Source: Candidatus Bathyarchaeota archaeon (GTDB lineage Archaea; Thermoproteota; Bathyarchaeia; TCS64). Taken from it: a stretch of 21,467 nt of DNA. The notes under the pieces were generated by a model. It saw only the letters and a program-made list of their open reading frames with translations. It had not been told where the DNA came from and made no database searches. The DNA lies in contig DAOVEE010000009.1 of the NCBI GenBank assembly GCA_030669135.1, positions 1 through 21,467 on the forward strand. The letters run 5' to 3'. The translations under genes and the position numbers were made by a program. Numbering within the stretch: position 1 is the stretch's first letter; the number at the start of each line of letters is the position of its first letter. Below are positions 7,541-14,463 of this stretch, in pieces.

Positions 7541-9343
7541 TCACTTCGTTTTCTCATGTATCTTACCATACTGTAGGCGAGCTGAACCAAGTTTTTTCAG
7601 TGTTTCTGGGAAGAGGTTGAGGTCTCTATGCGGAAGCAGTAAAGCGTCCATGAAAGCTTGATTGTAGCCTGTGATGGCTGCCAGCTCGATGTACTCGACC
7701 CTTCTTCTCATGTTTTGAGCTTCCATACGGATCCCTCTCGATAGAAGCGCCATCCGTGCACCGGTCCCTGCGGCGTTTCCCACCTGCCGGATGTCCAGGG
7801 TGTTGAACTCTGGGATCATCCCTACATTGACGGCGCTCTCACGGTTGATGTAGGTTCCGAACGCCCCGGCCATGTAGATGTGAGTGATTTCGCTCGGCTT
7901 TACCCCGAGACGGCTCAAAGCCATCTGGGCCCCGGAGAACATGGCGGCTTTGCCTTTCTGCAGCTCCCGGACGTCGAGCTGGGTGACGACTATGTCGTTT
8001 CCGACGCCATATTCCCTTTTCCAGGCCAACACGTACTCGGAGACGTTGCCGCTCCTCCTGATGCGTGGATTCTCTATCTCCCCCCTGATCTTTCCCGAGG
8101 TGTCTACGATGCCCGCTTTGAGCATCTCTGATAGGGCGTCGATGAGCCCTGACCCGCAGATGCCGACGGGTTCGGCGTCGTCTATGGTAGTGAGGGAGGG
8201 TTCGAGGGTGTCCGGATCGATCCACACTCCCTCTATGGCGCCTGAGGCCGCCCTCATCCCGTGCTTGATGTGTGCGCCTTCGAAGGCTGGCCCCGAGGCG
8301 CAGGAGCAGGCGACTATGCGGTCCTTGTCGCCGACGACTATCTCGGTGTTGGTGCCGATGTCGATCAAGAAGCAGAGCTCGTCTGACCTGTGGACCCCCG
8401 TGGCTAGGATGGATGCGACGCAGTCCGCCCCGACAAACCCGGCTATGAGTGGGAGAACATTTATCTTCCCCTTGGGGTTCCCCAGGTTGAAAGGCCCTGA
8501 ATCCAGGTCTCTGTGCCCCACGTCTTTCGGCATGAAGGGGCTCCGAGCCAGTGGACGAGGATCCAGGTCTAGGAGGAAGTGCTGCATAGCCGTGTTCCCC
8601 ACGAACACCAGCTCATATACGTCACGCGGATCCGCGTCAACCTTCCTACATGCGTCTGAGAGCAACTGTTGGATGCCTTCAACCAACGACCTATGCAGGG
8701 TTTCCCGCTGGTCGCCGCCGCCCAACGCGTAGGTGAGTCGAGTAATGATGTCCTCGCCGTACGGTATCTGGGGGTTCATGGCGGTTTCAACGCTCAGCAC
8801 CTCGCCGGTTGCGAGATCCATCAAGTATCCTGCCAGCTTCGTGGTTCCGACGTCGACGGCGAACCCATGGATCGGCGCGTCACGGGATGGAAGCGTCTCA
8901 ATGACTGTGTCTCCGTACAGTATCTGCGTGGTTTCACCCGTTGTCTGTTTTCTTATTTGAGGATCGAGTGTCACGGGGGTGCCCAAGCCCTCGCTCTGGA
9001 GCCTCTGAACGCCTCTCCGGCTCTCCCTGGGTACGAGGATGACCACGTCACCCATTATCTCTGAGCGGCATGCGAGCCTATAGCCCTCGCCTAGTCTGTC
9101 TCCACCGAGTAAATCTGCCTCCTCGAGAGTCGGGTCGCTCACGTTTTCCGTGCCCTGCACGATTTTTACGATGCACTTGCCGCAGGAGCCAGCCCCCCCG
9201 CAGATTGAGTTAATGTCGACTCCGAGGTCTCTCGCAGCCTGAAGCATAGTTATTTTATGATCGAATCTAGCTTTCCTTCCATGGGGCTGGAACACGACCT
9301 CGAAGCTTGGGGACAAGGAATCAATGAAAGGGTTGACGCCCAT
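7541..9343 (-). CDS. 2Fe-2S RACE protein: reductive activator of corrinoid methyltransferases (DUF4445/ASKHA)
   Basis: A 600-residue protein with an N-terminal plant-type 2Fe-2S ferredoxin domain (cluster ligands C48, C54 and C57 in C-G-G-A-G-S-C-G-K-C, plus C92), a linker, and a C-terminal ASKHA ATPase-like domain with FAVDVGTTKLAGYL (161-174), FVGNTAMQHFLLD, IDIGTNTEIV, ICGSGLIDAL and YMAGAFGTYIN. These mark the DUF4445 RACE family, which uses ATP and an electron donor to re-reduce inactive Co(II) corrinoid to Co(I). It diverges from an MtrH-like gene over 40-60 bases with one shared TATA box, so the two are probably co-regulated. Its corrinoid protein partner is not in the window. ATG 9343 fits the ferredoxin start. 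Confidence 0.93.
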   Translation of the reverse strand: MGVNPFIDSLSPSFEVVFQPHGRKARFDHKITMLQAARDLGVDINSICGGAGSCGKCIVKIVQGTENVSDPTLEEADLLGGDRLGEGYRLACRSEIMGDVVILVPRESRRGVQRLQSEGLGTPVTLDPQIRKQTTGETTQILYGDTVIETLPSRDAPIHGFAVDVGTTKLAGYLMDLATGEVLSVETAMNPQIPYGEDIITRLTYALGGGDQRETLHRSLVEGIQQLLSDACRKVDADPRDVYELVFVGNTAMQHFLLDLDPRPLARSPFMPKDVGHRDLDSGPFNLGNPKGKINVLPLIAGFVGADCVASILATGVHRSDELCFLIDIGTNTEIVVGDKDRIVACSCASGPAFEGAHIKHGMRAASGAIEGVWIDPDTLEPSLTTIDDAEPVGICGSGLIDALSEMLKAGIVDTSGKIRGEIENPRIRRSGNVSEYVLAWKREYGVGNDIVVTQLDVRELQKGKAAMFSGAQMALSRLGVKPSEITHIYMAGAFGTYINRESAVNVGMIPEFNTLDIRQVGNAAGTGARMALLSRGIRMEAQNMRRRVEYIELAAITGYNQAFMDALLLPHRDLNLFPETLKKLGSARLQYGKIHEKTK

Positions 9344-9359
9344 CGTTTAGTTATTTGCA

Positions 9360-9368
9360 TTTTAAAAA
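9360..9368. promoter_or_regulatory. Palindromic TATA box shared by the RACE and MtrH-like genes
   Basis: TTTTAAAAA is the only strong TATA candidate in the gap between the two divergent genes and reads nearly the same on both strands. Its centre is about 21 bases from the RACE ATG (minus) and 41 bases from the preferred MtrH-like TTG start (plus). Rightward transcription would start near 9391, with the GAGGAGG ribosome binding site inside a very short leader. Leftward transcripts would be essentially leaderless. Confidence 0.5.
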
Positions 9369-9404
9369 CATCGAATACCACATATGATGGGAGGAGGCAT
9401 CAAA

Positions 9405-10304
9405 TTGTTTGACTTTTCCGTGAAGCAGAAGACCTACGAGATCAACGGCACCGTGATCGGTGGAGAACCCGGCCTTACTCCGACCGTGATGGTAGGCTCC
9501 ATGTTCTATAAGGGGGATAAAACGGTGGAGGACAGGGCTAAGGGACTGTTCAATAAGGATGAAGCCGAGAGCCGTCTGCGGAAAGCGGAGGAGATGTCAG
9601 ACTTGACGGGGCTGCCTACGATGGTGGACCTCATCGCGGAGAACGCCGTGGCGGCGGCGAGGTACCTGGACTTCATGGTCGAAGCCACGGACATGCCCAT
9701 CTTCCTCGACATCGTGTCTGAAGACGGTCTCACAGAGTCACTGCAGTACACCTCCGATCACGGGATGATGGAGAGGATCATACTCAACTCGTTGAACCCC
9801 CACTCAGGCGAACATGTGTACACGAAGATCAAGGAGACGAGATGTACCAGCTCTGTCCTGTTGCTCCACAGCGCCGAGCACGTGTTAACCTCCAACAAAG
9901 ACGCGCTCATAGAGGAGATGGTCCCCAAGGCAGAGGCGGCGGGGATAAAGAACATACTCATGGACACGGCGGTCATCGATATCCCGACCCTGGGGTTAGC
10001 GACAAAGGCGATTCACCGGATCAAGGACAAATACGGTTACCCGTGTGGCTGCGGCGCCCACAACGCCATAGCGTCATGGAAGAGGCTGAAGAAGAAGTAC
10101 TCGAAGGACGCCGTCACCGTTGCGATAGGCGTGGTAAACGCGTTGCCTACGGCTGTAGGCGCCGACTTCGTCATCTATGGGCCGTTGAAGAACGCGGAGA
10201 CTATTTACCCGGCGGTGGCGATGATTGACACCGCTTACAGCCAGCAGATGATAGAGAGAAAGATCAGGCCAAGCAGGGATCACCCTCGGTTCAGAATAGG
10301 CTAA
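9405..10304 (+). CDS. MtrH-like methyltransferase (tetrahydromethanopterin S-methyltransferase subunit H family)
   Basis: A 299-residue TIM-barrel protein with MtrH hallmarks: MFDFSVKQKTYEINGTVIGG at the start, PTVMVGSMFYKGDK, LPTMVDLIAENAVAA, PIFLDIVSEDG, MDTAVIDIPTLG, and CGCGAHNAIASW. MtrH moves methyl groups between a corrinoid cofactor and tetrahydromethanopterin. Stand-alone homologues in archaea and bacteria serve methylotrophic systems with other corrinoid proteins. No other Mtr subunit is present, so this is not a methanogen Mtr operon. ATG codons at 9384/9387 are in frame, but TTG 9405 has GGGAGGAGG seven bases upstream and matches where MtrH proteins begin, so I choose it. The divergent RACE gene supports a corrinoid link. 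Confidence 0.9.
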   Translation: MFDFSVKQKTYEINGTVIGGEPGLTPTVMVGSMFYKGDKTVEDRAKGLFNKDEAESRLRKAEEMSDLTGLPTMVDLIAENAVAAARYLDFMVEATDMPIFLDIVSEDGLTESLQYTSDHGMMERIILNSLNPHSGEHVYTKIKETRCTSSVLLLHSAEHVLTSNKDALIEEMVPKAEAAGIKNILMDTAVIDIPTLGLATKAIHRIKDKYGYPCGCGAHNAIASWKRLKKKYSKDAVTVAIGVVNALPTAVGADFVIYGPLKNAETIYPAVAMIDTAYSQQMIERKIRPSRDHPRFRIG

Positions 10305-10355
10305 ACCATTAGTCATTATCTATAAATTTAGGATAAATAATCGTAGAACTTGTTC

Positions 10356-11690
10356 TCATCGTAACGCTCTAAGATATTTATTTACACGGTTAGAGATGGG
10401 TATGATTCCCTTTTCGAACGTCTCTTCAGTCTTCCCCGGTGGCCGTGTGGCATCAAAACCTGCCTTACAGCCGAGCCTGTTTTCTGTATCCGAGGATGGG
10501 TCGAGTCTTGAGGCATACGAGTTGGGGATGATGATCAGATCTTTATCGCCTTGGAAGCGGGTCGCTAACGCCCACTCCACATCGTATGTGTCGTAGGGAT
10601 CAATGTCCGAGTCGACGACGACTGCGTGCTTCAAGGCAGGCTGTGCGTCGAACATAGCCATTAAGACGTTTCTCGGGTCCTCCTCATCGGTCTTCTCGAA
10701 TGACGCCACGCAGTGTAGCCAGCTGGACCCGCTGGGAGTCATGTTCACCCCCTTGACGGCGGCGCCCAAGTCCCTGATGCGCTCCCAGACCTTCACCTCG
10801 TTAGGGATCCCCTCCAGCAGACGGTGCTCACGGCTTGCCGCAAGCAGCCCCTGATAGAGGTAATCCTCACGGTGCATCGATCCAACGATCTCCACCACCG
10901 GCTGAGGCTTACTCTCTTTCCGTGTACCGGTGACGCACACGTAGGGCCCCTCCAACGCCTCCTCGTTCACCATTATCCTGGCTTCCAGAACTAGCTCCGT
11001 GTCGGATGGGGCGAAAGCGTCGACGTGCGGGCACTCACATAACTTGAGGCCACCGTCAAGCAGCGTGTTGGCGACGTCAAACTCAGACACGTTAAAGGGT
11101 GGATGCAGCGCCCCCGCCAGCATCACCGCGGGGTGCACGCCTATACTTATGCTGATGTCGAGTGTTTCCCCGCCTGATTCTCTGGTCTGCTCGACGTATC
11201 GAGACAGATGCCCCGGCTGGATGCAGATGGATAACCTGTTGTTATCCAGCACATCCATCCTGTGGTACGAGACGTTCCCCCCGGCTCCGTCCGGGTTCTT
11301 GGCGTATACCACAGCCGAAGTAATGTAGGGTCCCTGCTCTTCATCGTAGTGGGTGAGAACCGGCACCTCATGTAGGCTGAGGTTTCCCACGACCTCCATG
11401 ACCGGCCCATCCTCCGTCCTGCATGGACTCGGGTTGTTCAAGGCGTGATGAAGATGCTCGTGAAGCCTGTCCCGTGTAACGCCAAGGCTGGCGGATATGC
11501 TCTCACGGGAATAGCAGACGTTGGCCACGACTTTCCCGTCGAACCCTTCAACGTCGTCGAAGAGGATGGGTCCTTCCCCATCGTGTTTCTTTATGACGTA
11601 AGGTATCTCGTACCGGGGGGAAAGCGGCTCATCTACGTGGATGAGGCGTCCCTCTGCCTCCATTTCTCTTAGATAGTCTCTCAGCGTCAA
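10356..11690 (-). CDS. UbiD-family decarboxylase 2, with Cys in place of a catalytic Glu
   Basis: A 444-residue UbiD-type protein only distantly like UbiD 1. By spacing against Fdc1 it keeps N139 and R144 (N-V-S-Y-H-R), H161 (PGHLSRYV), E203 (NVSEFDVAN) and E247. The motif usually E-G-P-F-G-E reads E-G-P-Y-V-C, so the proton-donating Glu is replaced by C252. The nucleotides there are clean in frame. It may be active on a different substrate class, or depend on another acid. The TTG start overlaps the stop of the upstream COG1237 gene (TTGA), so it is translationally coupled and the last gene of a leftward operon. It converges with the MtrH-like gene. Confidence 0.9.
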   Translation of the reverse strand: MTLRDYLREMEAEGRLIHVDEPLSPRYEIPYVIKKHDGEGPILFDDVEGFDGKVVANVCYSRESISASLGVTRDRLHEHLHHALNNPSPCRTEDGPVMEVVGNLSLHEVPVLTHYDEEQGPYITSAVVYAKNPDGAGGNVSYHRMDVLDNNRLSICIQPGHLSRYVEQTRESGGETLDISISIGVHPAVMLAGALHPPFNVSEFDVANTLLDGGLKLCECPHVDAFAPSDTELVLEARIMVNEEALEGPYVCVTGTRKESKPQPVVEIVGSMHREDYLYQGLLAASREHRLLEGIPNEVKVWERIRDLGAAVKGVNMTPSGSSWLHCVASFEKTDEEDPRNVLMAMFDAQPALKHAVVVDSDIDPYDTYDVEWALATRFQGDKDLIIIPNSYASRLDPSSDTENRLGCKAGFDATRPPGKTEETFEKGIIPISNRVNKYLRALR

Positions 11691-12568
11691 CCTTCATCAG
11701 CCGCGAACTCGATTACTGTGCCGCATTGAAGCAGCGTGAACCGTTCTCCCATTCGATCCGATATACTCTTCATGGCCTCGAACCCGGTGCAATGGCCCGC
11801 GCACACCGTCTCAGCCGCGTCCAGCTCGTCAACCGTCTTGCTTAGTTGCTCCTCGTTGGCTACCCTGAGGTGGAACCCACCGATGACGCCGATGATCTCT
11901 TCGACGCCGGTTATTCTCTTCGCCTGTTTCATTATGTTGACTATGCCTGCGTGGCTGCACCCGGATATTATCACTAACCCTCGTCCAGCGACGTTGACTA
12001 TTAGGCTCACGTCGTCGAGCTCCGGGTCCTGAACCATCTCTTCATCCATCTCTATGTGGACGTTCTCCAACGGCTCGTAGCTGGTGACCCGCTGAATCTC
12101 TCCTGTGGTCATTACCCCCGGTATGAACGCGAAGGGCTCACGTGAGAGAAGCCAGCTTCCTCCGTTCGCCTCAACCGTTGATCTGCTACTTCTCTCAGGG
12201 ACGCCGATGTACTTCATGTTTTGCCTGACGACGTAGCATCTGCGGAAAATTTCTGGGTGCGCGACTATTTTTACCCCTTTTCGGGTCTTCTCCGTGACTC
12301 CGCCCAGGCCACCGGTGTGGTCGTAGTGGCAGTGCGTTAGGAAGATATACTCGATTTTGGAGGGGTCTACGTCTAGCAGCTTCATGTTATGCAGGAGCGG
12401 CTCTGAGGTGAGCCCTGTGTCCACGAGCAACCTCAACTCGGTGCCCTGTCTCTCCGCCTCGACGAGTAACGATAACCCAAACTCTCCCCAGAGCTCCGTG
12501 TCGTACCCTGCGTCGTCCACCACCAGCGCCGTTATTTTCACCCGGTCAACTTCCCCTATCTGAACCAA
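11687..12568 (-). CDS. COG1237 metallo-beta-lactamase-fold enzyme (dihydropterin methyl-ribofuranosylaminobenzene phosphate synthase family)
   Basis: A 293-residue MBL-fold protein with metal motif T-H-C-H-Y-D-H (78-84), then GCSHAGIVNI, IGGFHLRVA and AGHCTGFEA. This set is typical of COG1237. One characterised archaeal member (the MJ0301 type) joins the pterin and arylamine halves in methanopterin biosynthesis, which would fit the MtrH-like gene nearby. Many COG1237 proteins are only known as hydrolases. The start is TTG at 12568: GGAAGGAG lies seven bases upstream, making the start firm. It is the middle gene of the operon, 45 bases after the transglutaminase-like gene and overlapping UbiD 2 by four bases. 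Confidence 0.88.
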   Translation of the reverse strand: MVQIGEVDRVKITALVVDDAGYDTELWGEFGLSLLVEAERQGTELRLLVDTGLTSEPLLHNMKLLDVDPSKIEYIFLTHCHYDHTGGLGGVTEKTRKGVKIVAHPEIFRRCYVVRQNMKYIGVPERSSRSTVEANGGSWLLSREPFAFIPGVMTTGEIQRVTSYEPLENVHIEMDEEMVQDPELDDVSLIVNVAGRGLVIISGCSHAGIVNIMKQAKRITGVEEIIGVIGGFHLRVANEEQLSKTVDELDAAETVCAGHCTGFEAMKSISDRMGERFTLLQCGTVIEFAADEG

Positions 12569-12613
12569 TTCAGGTCTCCTTCCTCAACCATCCAATCACG
12601 CTGCCTGAGGGAA

Positions 12614-14272
12614 TCAGGGAAGCCGTAGGTCCTCCCAGTCTTCCTCCAGAAGCCGCTTATAGTCCTCCGTCGTGGCTCGGTTGTTCCTGTTCAGCACGGT
12701 GGGCTCTGTCTCGTGTTTCCCGTCCGCATAGATCAGGATCGTGTTGCCGTATGTCCCCGCCAGTTTATCCAGCTCCTCCACGCATTCCTCGGGGGAGAAC
12801 GAGCCGCTGTACTCCCCTCCCGCGATGGGGGAGCAGAACTTGCCGTCATGGTGGAACCTCGCCAGCACCTTGTTCCCCCTGGGCCAGTCCAGTATGACGT
12901 TTTTCATCGAGATCTTCAGGCGGGCGTTGTCGAACGTGGCCTCATACTCTGGGACCCAGACATAGTGGTGGCTCCCGGGCACCTCTCCTTCCATCAGGTA
13001 GTTGTCGATGCCCAGCATCTCAAGGGCCGCGCTCATTATCATTCCCTGAACCATGCAGTGACCCGCGCTGGTCCTGAACGACTCGTCGATGGAGTACTCG
13101 ATTAGGCACTCGTCCCAGAGATGGCCCCACACATACCCGTAGTTGGGTAGGGAGACCCTTCCCACCCACTCCTTGTTGAGGACGACGAGCTTATCGTATC
13201 CACTCGCCTCAAGGGAGAGGGCGACGAGGTACGCAGCGATGGGGCTCAATTTGTTAGCCCTAATGAGTATCTGCTCAAGGTAGCCATAGTATTGCCATGC
13301 TCTGGCTTTCTTCGCCGGGAGGGCTACATCCCATATGCTGTGCAGAGGGAACCACTCAGACAGCGGGGTGGTGCAGGTCTGGCGGCCGGTGCTGCGGCAG
13401 CTACAGATCTCCGCCATAGCCCTTTGAGCCCTGTTTTCTAGTCTCGACACGTCTCTCAGTTTCTCAACGATTTCCTTCTCGAACGGGGTTAAATCGGGAA
13501 CATTGTTTTTTTCCGCGTATCCTTCCACGGCTTTATGGAGCTCTGGGTCCCTGTCGGTATCGTCCCTGCTCATCAACGGATACCAGACATGTTCCTCGTT
13601 GAAGATTAGCACGGGGTCACCGTCAACCTCCGGAGCCTGTCCCTGGGTTACGGCGTCAACCAGACAATCATCCCGATAAAGATAGGTTCTCTCGTTTCCG
13701 CAATGAACTATGTACAGTCCCTCGTGGCTTCCCCTGCTGACCCTCTCCCTCTGGTATAGGAGGGCGGCTTTCTCCAGCTCGGTTACGGTGTTCTCCCTCG
13801 TCTTCAGAGTGCTTGCTACGGGCAGCATTCTCCTGTCGAGAAAAGGAAGAACGGGGTAACCTTCCGGGTAAAGGTCCTTGAAAGACGCTAGTTTGAATGC
13901 GTCAAAGTCGACGGCTGCGAACTTGAAGGGAGGGTACTTCCGGAACTGCATGTCCGTGAGAAACTCGCGGCTATGCACGTCCTTCACTGCGTAGGAGTTG
14001 CTGTACCCACGGTTTGTTGTTATGTGTGTTATGAACCTCGAGTCCCCCTTCAGATGGACCTCGGGGTGAATGAGAGACAAGACCCGGGATGCGTAGAGAC
14101 CGTATCTCGTGTACCTGTCGTCTTTAGCCTCAGATACGGCTTTTCTCCAGGCCCCCTCATGGACCTTCGCTGATAAATTCATTTTGATACCACGGTTATG
14201 CTCTAAAAAGAAATCAACTGAGTATGGGTTTATTACACTTGGGAGCCCCAAAGCGAACGAACTCTTTTTCAC
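12614..14272 (-). CDS. Large protein with a C-terminal transglutaminase-like (Cys-His-Asp) domain
   Basis: A 552-residue protein without signal peptide or membrane segment. I do not recognise residues 1-380 or so. The C-terminal part has a transglutaminase-like pattern: SAGHCMVQGMIMSAALEMLG (Cys406), then GSHHYVWVPEYEATFDNARL with His435/436 and Asp448. This order matches the Cys-His-Asp triad of transglutaminase/NAT-like cysteine enzymes; activity is unproven. A Cys cluster (C290, C292, C300) sits in the middle. The start is GTG at 14272, about eight bases after the start point predicted from a TATA box at 14303-14311; ATG at residue 31 (14182) is an alternative. First gene of the leftward operon with COG1237 and UbiD 2, so a role in the same pathway is likely. 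Confidence 0.8.
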   Translation of the reverse strand: MKKSSFALGLPSVINPYSVDFFLEHNRGIKMNLSAKVHEGAWRKAVSEAKDDRYTRYGLYASRVLSLIHPEVHLKGDSRFITHITTNRGYSNSYAVKDVHSREFLTDMQFRKYPPFKFAAVDFDAFKLASFKDLYPEGYPVLPFLDRRMLPVASTLKTRENTVTELEKAALLYQRERVSRGSHEGLYIVHCGNERTYLYRDDCLVDAVTQGQAPEVDGDPVLIFNEEHVWYPLMSRDDTDRDPELHKAVEGYAEKNNVPDLTPFEKEIVEKLRDVSRLENRAQRAMAEICSCRSTGRQTCTTPLSEWFPLHSIWDVALPAKKARAWQYYGYLEQILIRANKLSPIAAYLVALSLEASGYDKLVVLNKEWVGRVSLPNYGYVWGHLWDECLIEYSIDESFRTSAGHCMVQGMIMSAALEMLGIDNYLMEGEVPGSHHYVWVPEYEATFDNARLKISMKNVILDWPRGNKVLARFHHDGKFCSPIAGGEYSGSFSPEECVEELDKLAGTYGNTILIYADGKHETEPTVLNRNNRATTEDYKRLLEEDWEDLRLP

Positions 14273-14302
14273 ATTCAGATCGTACCAAAGAATTCTGAAC
14301 CA

Positions 14303-14311
14303 CTTTTTAAA
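14303..14311 (-). promoter_or_regulatory. TATA-like box for the transglutaminase/COG1237/UbiD 2 operon
   Basis: The minus strand reads TTTAAAAAG, centred about 35 bases before the GTG start at 14272, preceded by a pyrimidine-rich stretch. Direct repeat copy 2 begins only ten bases further upstream, so it sits where a transcription factor could bind. Confidence 0.5.
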
Positions 14312-14320
14312 GAGAGAAAA

Positions 14321-14354
14321 GGACCGGGAGGAGGGAAAAGAACACAGATTTACT
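14321..14354 (+). repeat. Direct repeat copy 2 (tRNA 3'-end-like element)
   Basis: GGACCGGGAGGAGGGA is followed by AAAGAACACAGATTTACTA. It has the same orientation as copies 1 and 3. It matches copy 1 at 25 of 26 bases from CGGG on, and differs from the others by AC instead of TG just before CGGG. It lies between two divergent genes, just upstream of the operon promoter at 14303. Confidence 0.75.
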
Positions 14355-14428
14355 ATTAGGTAGCCTCTTTTTGTGGCTAAGTCAAAACCCGTTGAATAAC
14401 CATGCTCTCCGTTCGAGTCTAGTAAACA

Positions 14429-14437
14429 GATTTATCA
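14429..14437 (+). promoter_or_regulatory. TATA-like box for the ABC exporter operon
   Basis: GATTTATCA is centred about 31 bases before the ATG at 14464. A transcript starting near 14459 would carry about five leader bases and would exclude the GTG at 14455. This supports the ATG as the start. Confidence 0.45.
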
Positions 14438-14463
14438 ACGTCTACTAATCAATAGTGGAAAGC

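Noticed and set aside
7884..8732. Plus-strand 282-residue open frame inside the RACE gene
   Set aside because: It is antisense to the ASKHA domain, with composition typical of a reverse-strand shadow.
9384..9404. ATG codons upstream of the MtrH-like TTG start
   Set aside because: They are too close to the TATA box and lack an SD; the strong GGAGGAGG site points to TTG 9405. They remain possible.
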